Of a DNA stretch of 6,994 bases, positions 1 through 5,613 are shown piece by piece. A program made the translations under genes and the position numbers. The notes beneath the pieces were generated by a model, which saw nothing but the letters and a program-made list of their open reading frames with translations, was not told the DNA's origin and did no database searches. Every line of letters begins with the position of its first letter. Within the stretch, counting starts at the first letter, position 1. This DNA is from an uncultured Christensenella sp. (GTDB lineage Bacteria; Bacillota; Clostridia; Christensenellales; UBA1242), in the NCBI GenBank assembly GCA_949291975.1, contig CASEYA010000066.1, positions 1 to 6,994 of the forward strand, given 5' to 3'.

Positions 1-417
1 AACCTGTCCACGTCCAGCATTTGTGTTGTTGCTGTATTGTGTTAAAAAGTCTGTTCCCGATGTCAACGTCTCGCCAGTTGCTGTATCTGTTATTGTAACT
101 GCTGGCTCTTGTGCTGAACCATTATATTGACAGTTGGCAACAGAGAAAAGGAATGTTCCATCATCTGTCAGCGCAGCGCCAAGCACAGCACCCGACTCGA
201 TGTCCCATTTTTTCTCAACATCAGAACTACCCAAAAAGCTTTGGGATGATTGCTGAGTCTGTTCTGTTTTGGAACTTTGTTCTTCTACATCACTTGCTGA
301 TGTTTTTGTTTGAGAACTTAGACCGAAAAACATAGCCCCAAAAACAAATGCAGAAAACAAAGCAAAAAGAATGATTGCCCATTTTCTGTTTGTCTTTGTG
401 TTTTCAAAATTAAACAT
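1..417 (-). CDS. Surface protein with N-terminal signal/anchor segment and Ig-like repeat, partial (C-terminus beyond left edge)
   Basis: The frame is open for 139 codons from the ATG at 417-415 down to base 1, so the gene is cut by the window edge. Start choice: GGAGGG lies 5 nt upstream (revcomp of 424-429), with a good promoter behind it. Residues 1-12 are polar and basic (K8, R11, K12). Residues 13-33 form one hydrophobic helix (WAIILFALFSAFVFGAMFFGL), a signal peptide or uncleaved anchor. Residues 34-70 are a Ser/Gln/Glu/Thr-rich linker. From residue 97 it reads YNGSAQEPAVTITD, then GTDFLTQYSNNTNAG at 121-135. This resembles the 'Y.G....P.VTV.D...L..GTDY...Y.NNTN.G' repeat of many Clostridia cell-surface proteins, usually Ig-like and tandem. 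Inferred role: extracellular adhesin or structural surface protein. No catalytic motif or sorting signal is visible because the rest is missing. Confidence 0.85.
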   Translation of the reverse strand, partial: MFNFENTKTNRKWAIILFALFSAFVFGAMFFGLSSQTKTSASDVEEQSSKTEQTQQSSQSFLGSSDVEKKWDIESGAVLGAALTDDGTFLFSVANCQYNGSAQEPAVTITDTATGETLTSGTDFLTQYSNNTNAGRGQV

Positions 418-471
418 TTTAACCCTCCAAAATTTTCAGTATCTTCCAGTAAAACGCATACTTGTTTTAAT

Positions 472-501
472 ATTTTAGCATTTCACATATCTACTTGTCA
501 A
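472..501 (-). promoter_or_regulatory. Sigma-A-type promoter of the surface-protein gene
   Basis: On the minus strand TTGACA (revcomp of 496-501) is followed by 18 nt and then TAAAAT (revcomp of 472-477). TGC directly precedes the -10, making it an extended -10 (ATGCTAAAAT). The predicted start is near 465, giving a leader of about 48 nt before the ATG at 417. This is the best-matched promoter in the window; the -35 is a perfect consensus. Confidence 0.75.
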
Positions 502-848
502 AAAAAAACAGCAAGTTTTTTCATATTTTTTCTTTTTTTTTCAAAAAAATGCGTTTGAGACCCAAACTTTTTCCATTTTAGGCAACTTTCTTTAAAAAAT
601 CACACACTAAAAGGCAAAAATTTCTAGCATATAGCCAATTTTTGTGCACAGAGAAAATTTAAAAGAGCGTTCTACTTTTTTTAAAAATAGAAATTAACCT
701 ATCATGTGCAAAAATCTTAAACTTTGCATTTTGTGGTTTTATTAAGAAAAGAACCCGTCAGCCCCACAAAACTTTTTTATCAACAAAACATTTTTCACGA
801 AAAACTTTTGATTTTCTTTTTCCTTATATAATATATAAAAAATAACAC
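502..848. other. AT-rich gene-free spacer
   Basis: No open frame with a ribosome binding site is visible on either strand. The left end is dominated by poly-A/poly-T runs. An 8-bp inverted repeat, CAAAAATT at 615-622 and AATTTTTG at 637-644 with a 14-nt loop, has no T-tract after it, so it is not a convincing terminator. A TATAAT at 827-832 lacks a matching -35 at normal spacing. No T-box or other leader motif was recognised. Confidence 0.5.
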
Positions 849-877
849 TTGCTTTATTTCGTTTGATATGCTAAACT
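849..877 (+). promoter_or_regulatory. Probable promoter of proS
   Basis: TTGCTT at 849-854, a 17-nt spacer, then TAAACT at 872-877 preceded by TG at 869-870, giving the extended -10 ATGCTAAACT. The predicted start near 884 would leave a leader of about 23 nt containing AAGGAG. The hexamers are imperfect (4/6 each), but spacing and the extended -10 fit, and the same ATGCTA core occurs at two other promoters here. An AT-rich TATAAT at 827-832 is an alternative. Confidence 0.5.
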
Positions 878-906
878 TTTAGACAGTTAGTTTTAAGGAG
901 CAGAAA

Positions 907-2334
907 ATGATTAAAAACAAAGAGATTACATCAAGAGATGAAAATTTTGCCGACTGGTATACCAACATTGTGCAGAAGGCAGACATTGTGGACTATTCCA
1001 GCATAAAGGGCTTTAACATTCTGGCACCGCTTGGCTGTGCACTTTGGGAGAACATTCAAAACTTTTTGAACAAAAGATTTAAGGAAACAGGACATCAAAA
1101 TGTGATGATGCCAGTTTTAATTCCTGAAAGCCTTTTACAAAAAGAAGCCGACCACATAGAAGGCTTTGCACCCGAAACCGCACTTGTTTGCGAAGCAGGT
1201 GGCGAAAAACTTGCCGAAAAACTTTGTGTTCGCCCAACAAGCGAAACCCTTTTCTGCGATTATTATTCAAAAATTGTGAAATCTCATCGAGATTTGCCAA
1301 AAAAATATAATCAGTGGTGCAGTGTTGTGCGCTGGGAAAAGGAAACACGCCCTCTTCTTCGTGGCAGAGAGTTTTGGTGGCAAGAGGGACACACCGTTCA
1401 CGCAAGCAAACAGGAAGCCGAAGAAGAAACCATGCAAATGCTGAAAATCTATCAGGAACTGTTTGAAAATGTTCTTGCAATTCCTGTTATTGTTGGAAAG
1501 AAGACCAAAAAAGAAACCTTTGCAGGCGCTGAATATACCTTGACCGTGGAAACTTTGATGTATAACGGTGTAACCCTGCAATCAGCAACCTCACACTATT
1601 TTGGCGAAAATTTTTCCAAGCCTTTTAACATTACCTTTGCAAACAAGGAAAACAAGCTTGAATATGCAAAACAAACCTCTTGGGGTATAACCACTCGAAC
1701 ACTTGGGGCAATCGTTATGGTTCACGGAGATGACAACGGTCTGGTGTTGCCTCCAAGAGTTGCACCAAATCAGGTAGTAATTATTCCAATTAAAAACACA
1801 GAAAATGTTTTAAAGACTTCAAAACAGGTTGAAGAGGCTCTTAAAAAGGCAGATATTTCAAACTTTACAGACACAACCGAGCGCTCTGCGGGCTTTAAGT
1901 TTGCCGAACACGAGATGAAAGGTGTTCCAGTTCGAATTGAGATTGGAGAAAAAGACCTTGAAGCAGGAGTTATCACAATTGTTCGCCGTGACACCTTGCA
2001 AAAATCAACCCTGCCACTTGATGAAAACCTTGCAGAAAACATCAAAAAACTTTTGGATGACATTCAAACAAACATGTTTCAAACAGCCAAAAAACGAATG
2101 GAAGAAAAAACTTTTACTGCCTATTCGCTGGAAGAAATGGAAAAAATTATTTCAACCACCCCAGGTTTTATCAAAACAATGTGGTGTGGCGACCAAGCGT
2201 GTGAAGACAAGGCAAAGAAAAAGTTTGCCATTAAATCACGCTGTATGCCATTTAAGCAAGAAAAAATTGCAGACAAGTGCGCAATCTGCGGAAAAGAAGC
2301 AAAATATCTTGTTATCTGGGGTATTCAATATTAA
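907..2334 (+). CDS. proS: Prolyl-tRNA synthetase, archaeal/eukaryotic-type (ProS type 3)
   Basis: Class II aminoacyl-tRNA synthetase that charges tRNA-Pro with proline in the cytoplasm. The 475-residue length fits the short ProRS type without the large editing insertion of typical bacterial ProRS (about 570 residues). Seen: RPTSET at 109-114; motif 2 around R142 (RWEKETRPLLRGREFWWQEGH, 142-162); TSHYFG at 228-233; motif 3 GDDNGLVLPPRVAP at 274-287 with R284. The anticodon-binding domain covers roughly 287-390. The C-terminal zinc-type domain has C427, C432, C458 and C461, and the protein ends in Tyr (WGIQY), as this subfamily usually does. Start: ATG 6 nt after AAGGAG at 895-900; the N-terminus MIKNKEITSRDENFADWY matches the family start. 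The gene stands alone behind its own promoter. No terminator immediately follows; the first candidate is the hairpin at 2625-2658. Confidence 0.97.
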   Translation: MIKNKEITSRDENFADWYTNIVQKADIVDYSSIKGFNILAPLGCALWENIQNFLNKRFKETGHQNVMMPVLIPESLLQKEADHIEGFAPETALVCEAGGEKLAEKLCVRPTSETLFCDYYSKIVKSHRDLPKKYNQWCSVVRWEKETRPLLRGREFWWQEGHTVHASKQEAEEETMQMLKIYQELFENVLAIPVIVGKKTKKETFAGAEYTLTVETLMYNGVTLQSATSHYFGENFSKPFNITFANKENKLEYAKQTSWGITTRTLGAIVMVHGDDNGLVLPPRVAPNQVVIIPIKNTENVLKTSKQVEEALKKADISNFTDTTERSAGFKFAEHEMKGVPVRIEIGEKDLEAGVITIVRRDTLQKSTLPLDENLAENIKKLLDDIQTNMFQTAKKRMEEKTFTAYSLEEMEKIISTTPGFIKTMWCGDQACEDKAKKKFAIKSRCMPFKQEKIADKCAICGKEAKYLVIWGIQY

Positions 2335-2624
2335 AATGTTAAACATATAATAACCCCCACAACATAAAACCAAAGAATTAGAAAGATTAAAAACAACCAA
2401 AAATTTTTACAACAATCAAAATTATAAATTGTTAAAAATCAAAAAATCTTACCTAAATTGCACCAAAACCACCTTCTAATTATAAAAATTTTGCATTTTA
2501 ATGATAAAATTTAATATTTTCATATTAGAAATTCAATTTTTAACAATATAATTCAATCTTTAACAGCAAAATTTTTTAATAATTAAAATTTAATTTTTAA
2601 CAGTATAAAAAATATAAAAAGACA
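2335..2624. other. AT-rich spacer between proS and the Xre gene
   Basis: No coding frame is supported here. The spacer is extremely AT-rich and contains the three-copy 20-bp repeat described separately. A weak inverted repeat, AACAAT/ATTGTT near 2411-2432, has no T-tract. No promoter pair stands out. Confidence 0.5.
2530..2606. repeat. Three copies of a 20-bp AT-rich direct repeat
   Basis: Units at 2530-2549 and 2550-2569 are directly tandem; a third lies at 2587-2606 after a 17-nt gap. The consensus is AATTYAATTTTTAACARTAT. By eye, copy 3 matches copy 1 at 18 of 20 positions and copy 2 matches copy 1 at 16 of 20. The shared core is TTTAACA. In such AT-rich DNA some similarity is expected, but the aligned core and tandem register look real. 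Function unknown. Confidence 0.55.
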
Positions 2625-2658
2625 AAAAGGATAGTGCGAATTTTTACACTATCCTTTT
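2625..2658. terminator. Bidirectional intrinsic terminator (proS side and Xre side)
   Basis: A perfect 12-bp stem pairs AAAAGGATAGTG (2625-2636) with CACTATCCTTTT (2647-2658) across a 10-nt loop. Read on the minus strand it sits 44 nt after the Xre stop and is followed by TTTTTGTCTTTTT. On the plus strand the stem ends in TTTT and then AT-rich sequence, so it can also stop transcription coming from proS. Confidence 0.8.
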
Positions 2659-2701
2659 CATATAATTTTATTCTAACAAGTTTTTATTGCTTTTTAAAAT
2701 T

Positions 2702-2998
2702 TTATTTTAACAATTCGATTAAATTCTTCTTTTTACTTGCTGGCAAATCTTTTATCAGTTTCATCAACTCATCATCGGTGTTATATTCCTCTATGTTATC
2801 GCTGAAAAACCTTTCCACAGGAAAAGAACATATTTCAAGAATCAACAAAAGTTTTTCGACTGTTAAAACAATTCTGCCCTGCTCGACCTGTGCCATATAT
2901 TGCGGACTCATGCCCATGCGCAAACTCAGTTCCCTTGCAGACAGGTTCGCCAAGTTGCGAACATATCCAACCCTTGTAAGCACCTCTTCTTTTGTCAT
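2702..2998 (-). CDS. Xre/Cro-type helix-turn-helix transcriptional regulator
   Basis: A 98-residue protein from the ATG at 2998-2996. GGAGG (revcomp of 3004-3008) lies 5 nt upstream, so the earlier in-frame TTG at 3010, which overlaps that site, is not needed as a start. Residues about 8-57 form a Cro/C1-type HTH: VRNLANLSARELSLRMGMSP, then QYMAQVEQGR, then LTVEKLLLILEICSFPVERFF. The SARELSLRMGMSPQYMAQVE segment is the classic turn and recognition-helix pattern. The remaining 40 residues are charged, helical and Lys-rich at the end, a possible dimerisation tail. It should be a cytoplasmic DNA-binding repressor or activator. It is transcribed away from the SLOG-like gene, so the shared 2999-3161 region is the likely site of autoregulation and neighbour control. 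Its ligand or signal is unknown. Confidence 0.9.
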   Translation of the reverse strand: MTKEEVLTRVGYVRNLANLSARELSLRMGMSPQYMAQVEQGRIVLTVEKLLLILEICSFPVERFFSDNIEEYNTDDELMKLIKDLPASKKKNLIELLK

Positions 2999-3026
2999 AC
3001 CTTCCTCCAAAACTTATTTCAATATC

Positions 3027-3057
3027 ATTATAAAACAGCAAATTTCAAGCACAGCAA
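3027..3057 (-). promoter_or_regulatory. Probable Xre-gene promoter with overlapping 10-bp direct repeats
   Basis: On the minus strand a perfect TATAAT (revcomp of 3027-3032) lies about 22 nt of leader before the ATG. The best -35 is TTGCTG (revcomp of 3052-3057) at a long 19-nt spacing. The sequence ACAGCAAATT occurs twice, at 3035-3044 and 3051-3060, 16 bp apart and spanning the spacer and -35, a plausible regulator site. Confidence 0.45.
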
Positions 3058-3104
3058 ATTACATACATAAATTTTTGCCAAAATGTTCAAAATGAATACT
3101 CTAA

Positions 3105-3120
3105 AACATAAATTTATGTT
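3105..3120. promoter_or_regulatory. Perfect 16-bp palindrome, candidate operator
   Basis: AACATAAATTTATGTT is self-complementary over all 16 bases. Its right end overlaps the TG and first base of the SLOG-gene extended -10, so a bound dimer would block RNA polymerase. A partial copy, ACATAAATTT, recurs at 3065-3074, 41 bp upstream (about four helical turns), on the Xre side. Candidate binding site for the divergent Xre regulator; this is inferred from position only. Confidence 0.5.
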
Positions 3121-3125
3121 ATAAT
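3117..3125 (+). promoter_or_regulatory. Extended -10 promoter of the SLOG-like gene
   Basis: TGTTATAAT at 3117-3125 is a perfect extended -10 (TGnTATAAT). No recognisable -35 occurs 16-18 nt upstream (TACTCT at the 17-nt position), which is common for extended -10 promoters and for regulated ones. The predicted start near 3132 gives a leader of about 30 nt. Confidence 0.6.
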
Positions 3126-3161
3126 AATGTGTAAGACTATTCTTTTACATTTTGGAGGCAT

Positions 3162-3728
3162 ATGGAAAACAAAAATAAAAAGACCTGTTTTATAGGGCAC
3201 AGAAACATTATAGCAGATGAAAACATAACAAAACGCCTATATGAAACAATAAAGGCTGAAATAGAAAAGGGTTGCACAAAATTTACCATGGGAACGCATG
3301 GCAACTTTGATAAAATATCTCTGTCTGTCTGCAAACAGTTACGGCAACAGTTTAAAAATGTTGAAATTGAGGTTGTTATTACCAGTCTTAATCTCATTAA
3401 AAAGAAAATAACAACAGATATTTTTGGCACCACCGTTTTCACACCCTATGAAGATGTGAAAACAGTTATGTATAACATCGAAGAAGAGCATTTTAAAAAC
3501 CGCATAACTTCCAGCAACAAGCAAATGATTGACACCTGCCAAACCATGATTTGCTATGTTGACACCAAAAAAACATCAAGCGGAGCAAAAAGAGCATTCA
3601 ATTATGCCAAACGCAAAGGGCTTGAAGTTATCAACCTTTATAAAGAAGAAGATAATGCTTTCTATGGCATGATAGACCAAGAAAAAGAAATAGCATTGCA
3701 AGATTTTTTAAGTAAAAATGCAAAATAA
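3162..3728 (+). CDS. SLOG-superfamily (YpsA/DUF1273-like) Rossmannoid protein
   Basis: A 188-residue soluble protein. Start: the only ATG after GGAGG at 3154-3158, with a short 3-nt spacing. Seen: an N-terminal beta strand and turn, KTCFIGHR, at 7-14, typical of SLOG/YpsA-like proteins; a second glycine turn, FTMGTHGNFD, at 41-50; R114 followed by NKQMIDTCQTMICYV at 119-133; and SSGAKRAFNYAKRKGLEVINL at 139-159, the glycine-serine turn, helix and strand that close the Rossmann-like sheet. SLOG domains bind nucleotides or nucleotide-derived ligands; some act as sensors in stress or defence systems and others have hydrolase-like roles. The substrate here cannot be read from sequence. It diverges from an Xre regulator across a palindrome-bearing promoter region, so expression is probably controlled. 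No intrinsic terminator follows; read-through into lysC, 136 nt downstream, is possible. No membrane segments. Confidence 0.8.
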   Translation: MENKNKKTCFIGHRNIIADENITKRLYETIKAEIEKGCTKFTMGTHGNFDKISLSVCKQLRQQFKNVEIEVVITSLNLIKKKITTDIFGTTVFTPYEDVKTVMYNIEEEHFKNRITSSNKQMIDTCQTMICYVDTKKTSSGAKRAFNYAKRKGLEVINLYKEEDNAFYGMIDQEKEIALQDFLSKNAK

Positions 3729-3864
3729 TGTGTGTTTTTTGTGTAAAATTTATAAAAAGATAAAACTTTTGCTCAAAAGAACAAGTCCATATCAAAAGAA
3801 AGTCTTTTAACATAGAATGATAATAAGGGGTAAGCCTATTTTTATTATAAAAGGATAAACACCA

Positions 3865-5352
3865 ATGATTATTGTTCAAAAATACGGCGGAACCAGCGTT
3901 GCTTCGCTGGAAAAAATTTCTGCCATTGCAAAAGAGTTAAAAGAACTTTCAAAAAACTTTAAACTGGTGGTGGTTGTAAGTGCCATGGGCAAAAAGACAA
4001 ATGAACTTTTGGCAAAAGCAAATTCTCTAGATGAAAAAGCAAATGGCAGAGAACTTGATGCCCTTTTAAGCACTGGAGAAATTGAGACAGCATCTTTGCT
4101 TGCTCTCGCCCTTTCAAAAGAAGGAATAAAGGCAAAAAGCCTTTCAGGTCGTCAAGCGGGAATTTATACAAACTCTTCACACAACAAAGCATATATTGAA
4201 AAAATAGATTGCAAAAAACTTTATGAACACCTTAAAGACAGTGATGTTTTGGTGGTTGCAGGCTTTCAGGGCATAGACAGCACAGGCAACATCACCACCC
4301 TTGGACGAGGAGGCTCAGACACCACTGCGGTTGCTATTGCCTCTGTTTTAAATGCACCTTGTGAAATCTATACCGATGTTGCAGGAATTCACACCATCAA
4401 CCCAAAAGATTTTGAAAAGGCAAAGACCTTGAAATCTGCAAACTATGACCAAATTATTTCTCTTGCCTTTTCAGGCGCAAAGGTTATAGACATTAGAGCA
4501 ATTGAAATAGCGAAAAAATATAATACCCCAGTTTTTGTTGGACAGAGTCTGGAAAAGGATAAAAGCAAGGGAACATTTATCTTCTCGTCACCGCTAGACC
4601 AAAACACCTTTTTGGAAGCAAAAAAACAAAATGCACAAAAAGACAAGCAAAATTGTATCAAACAATCTCACTCAAACAAAAAAGCACAAATTTTGCACTT
4701 AACAAAACAAAAAGGTATTTTAAAACGCAAAAAAAGTTTAGTATATGCAAATATTTTTGCATATCTCATTGACGGAGTTTTGCACAATTTGCAAAAAATA
4801 TTGCTCAAAAACTGCAAAAAATGTGATTTTTATTGTTCAAAACCGCATTTTTGGCACAACAATAAAAATATAGACAGCAAAAACTATCATTTCAAAAAGC
4901 AAGCAAACAAAAGTTTTAGTGCCATTGATAACGGTTTTGAAAGCCCAGTGATAACAGGTATCGCCACAAAAAACATTCGCCAAATAACTATTCAAACAAA
5001 CAAGCAAAAAGAATTTTTTAACAAAGTGTGTGAAAAGTCTTTGTTTCTAGAAATGTTCTCACAAAAGGAAAAGACTCTTTCTTTTGCTTGCACCGAAGAT
5101 GATTTTGAAAGCATAAAGCAAACCTTTGCATCATTTGCTCCAACAACCAGCAAAGCACTTTTAAAAATTACCTTGGTTGGAAATGCGCTAGCAACCCACC
5201 CGCAAATTGTTGCAAACATTTTTAGTGCTTTGGAAAAAGCAGATGTAAAAGTCATCAGCAGTGAACTAAGCGACCTTGCATTATCAATTGTTATAAATCC
5301 AAAAAACAAAAGCCTTGCAATCAAAAGTTTGTGCCAAGAACTAGATTTATAA
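3865..5352 (+). CDS. lysC: Aspartokinase with large interdomain insertion and degenerate ACT region
   Basis: ATP-dependent phosphorylation of aspartate, the first step towards lysine, threonine, methionine and diaminopimelate. Catalytic domain at about 1-242: KYGGTSVAS (6-14), VVVSAMGKKTNELL (36-49), LLSTGE (67-72, catalytic-type Glu72), AGFQGID (132-138), TTLGRGGSDTTA (144-155), EIYTDVAGIHTINP (167-180) and KVIDIRAIEIAKKY (206-219). The C-terminal ACT region resumes at SPVITGIA (360-367); the second ACT, LLKITLVGNALATHPQIVA onwards (432-495), is recognisable. The protein is 495 residues against about 400-410 for usual monofunctional enzymes. The excess is residues about 243-358, Lys/Asn/Gln-rich, where the family has a short linker. 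The first ACT lacks the usual Pro-Gly effector loop. Start: ATG with AAAGGA at 3850-3855, 9 nt upstream; MIIVQKYGGTS matches the family start. It stands alone, not with other lysine genes. Confidence 0.95.
   Translation: MIIVQKYGGTSVASLEKISAIAKELKELSKNFKLVVVVSAMGKKTNELLAKANSLDEKANGRELDALLSTGEIETASLLALALSKEGIKAKSLSGRQAGIYTNSSHNKAYIEKIDCKKLYEHLKDSDVLVVAGFQGIDSTGNITTLGRGGSDTTAVAIASVLNAPCEIYTDVAGIHTINPKDFEKAKTLKSANYDQIISLAFSGAKVIDIRAIEIAKKYNTPVFVGQSLEKDKSKGTFIFSSPLDQNTFLEAKKQNAQKDKQNCIKQSHSNKKAQILHLTKQKGILKRKKSLVYANIFAYLIDGVLHNLQKILLKNCKKCDFYCSKPHFWHNNKNIDSKNYHFKKQANKSFSAIDNGFESPVITGIATKNIRQITIQTNKQKEFFNKVCEKSLFLEMFSQKEKTLSFACTEDDFESIKQTFASFAPTTSKALLKITLVGNALATHPQIVANIFSALEKADVKVISSELSDLALSIVINPKNKSLAIKSLCQELDL
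4743..4764 (+). repeat. Perfect 9-bp hairpin inside the lysC insertion
   Basis: ATATGCAAA (4743-4751) pairs with TTTGCATAT (4756-4764) over a TATT loop. It lies within the coding frame in the middle of the extra lysC segment (4591-4938) and is the clearest inverted repeat found inside a gene in this window. It may be a remnant of an inserted palindromic element or chance in AT-rich DNA. Confidence 0.5.
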
Positions 5353-5578
5353 GCATTTGAAGTTATAAAAATTTTTATAAAAAACATAACTTTTATTAAA
5401 AAATGTTAAATTAATGTTTATAAACAAAACTTTATAAAAAATTAATATAAATTTTATTTTAACAATTTTAAAGTCCATTTTATTTGAATATAAATTTTAA
5501 TATATAAAAAAACTTGTTCAATAAAAATTTTATACAAAATTAAAAAACAAAGACAATTTGGGCGTCAGCAATTTTTTC
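5353..5578. other. AT-rich spacer between lysC and rlmH
   Basis: No coding frame is seen. An 18-bp all-A/T palindrome, TTATAAAAATTTTTATAA at 5363-5380, lies 11 nt after the lysC stop and is followed by AAAACATAACTTTTATT. It is the only terminator candidate for lysC and is weak because it has no G-C pairs. A 19-mer at 5449-5467 is identical to 2697-2715. Confidence 0.45.
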
Positions 5579-5607
5579 TTGCCAAAAAGTTTGGAAAATG
5601 CTAGAAT
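5579..5607 (+). promoter_or_regulatory. Strong promoter of rlmH placing the transcript start at the ATG
   Basis: TTGCCA at 5579-5584 (5/6 to consensus), exactly 17 nt of spacer, then TAGAAT at 5602-5607 (5/6) preceded by TG at 5599-5600, an extended -10 (ATGCTAGAAT). Initiation about 7 nt after the -10 falls at 5613-5614, on the A of the rlmH ATG. Confidence 0.75.
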
Positions 5608-5613
5608 TGTTGT

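Noticed and set aside
111..335. Plus-strand 74-codon open frame
   Set aside because: Antisense to the surface-protein gene, which has a promoter, ribosome binding site, signal segment and family-like repeat.
615..644. Hairpin CAAAAATT/AATTTTTG as a terminator or small RNA end
   Set aside because: A long loop, only A/T-rich pairing and no T-tract; no gene end nearby would need it.
418..906. T-box leader before proS
   Set aside because: The long spacer and the synthetase gene prompted a check, but no conserved T-box sequence (TGGNACCGCG-like), specifier-loop pattern or terminator hairpin was found, and the probable promoter lies only about 23 nt before the gene.
2999..3010. TTG start four codons upstream for the Xre regulator
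   Set aside because: The TTG overlaps the GGAGG ribosome binding site that correctly serves the ATG at 2998.
2634..3095. Plus-strand 153-codon open frame
   Set aside because: It lies antisense to the Xre gene, starts inside the terminator hairpin, has no ribosome binding site, and has no recognisable domain.
3729..3864. Lysine riboswitch or clear promoter before lysC
   Set aside because: 136 nt is too short for a lysine riboswitch plus promoter, and no matching conserved segments are seen. GATAAT at 3819-3824 and TAGAAT at 3813-3818 lack a credible -35.
4591..4938. Intein or intron in lysC
   Set aside because: About 115 residues is too short for a usual intein, no Cys/Ser start or His-Asn end motif borders it, and the insertion is not at a catalytic motif.
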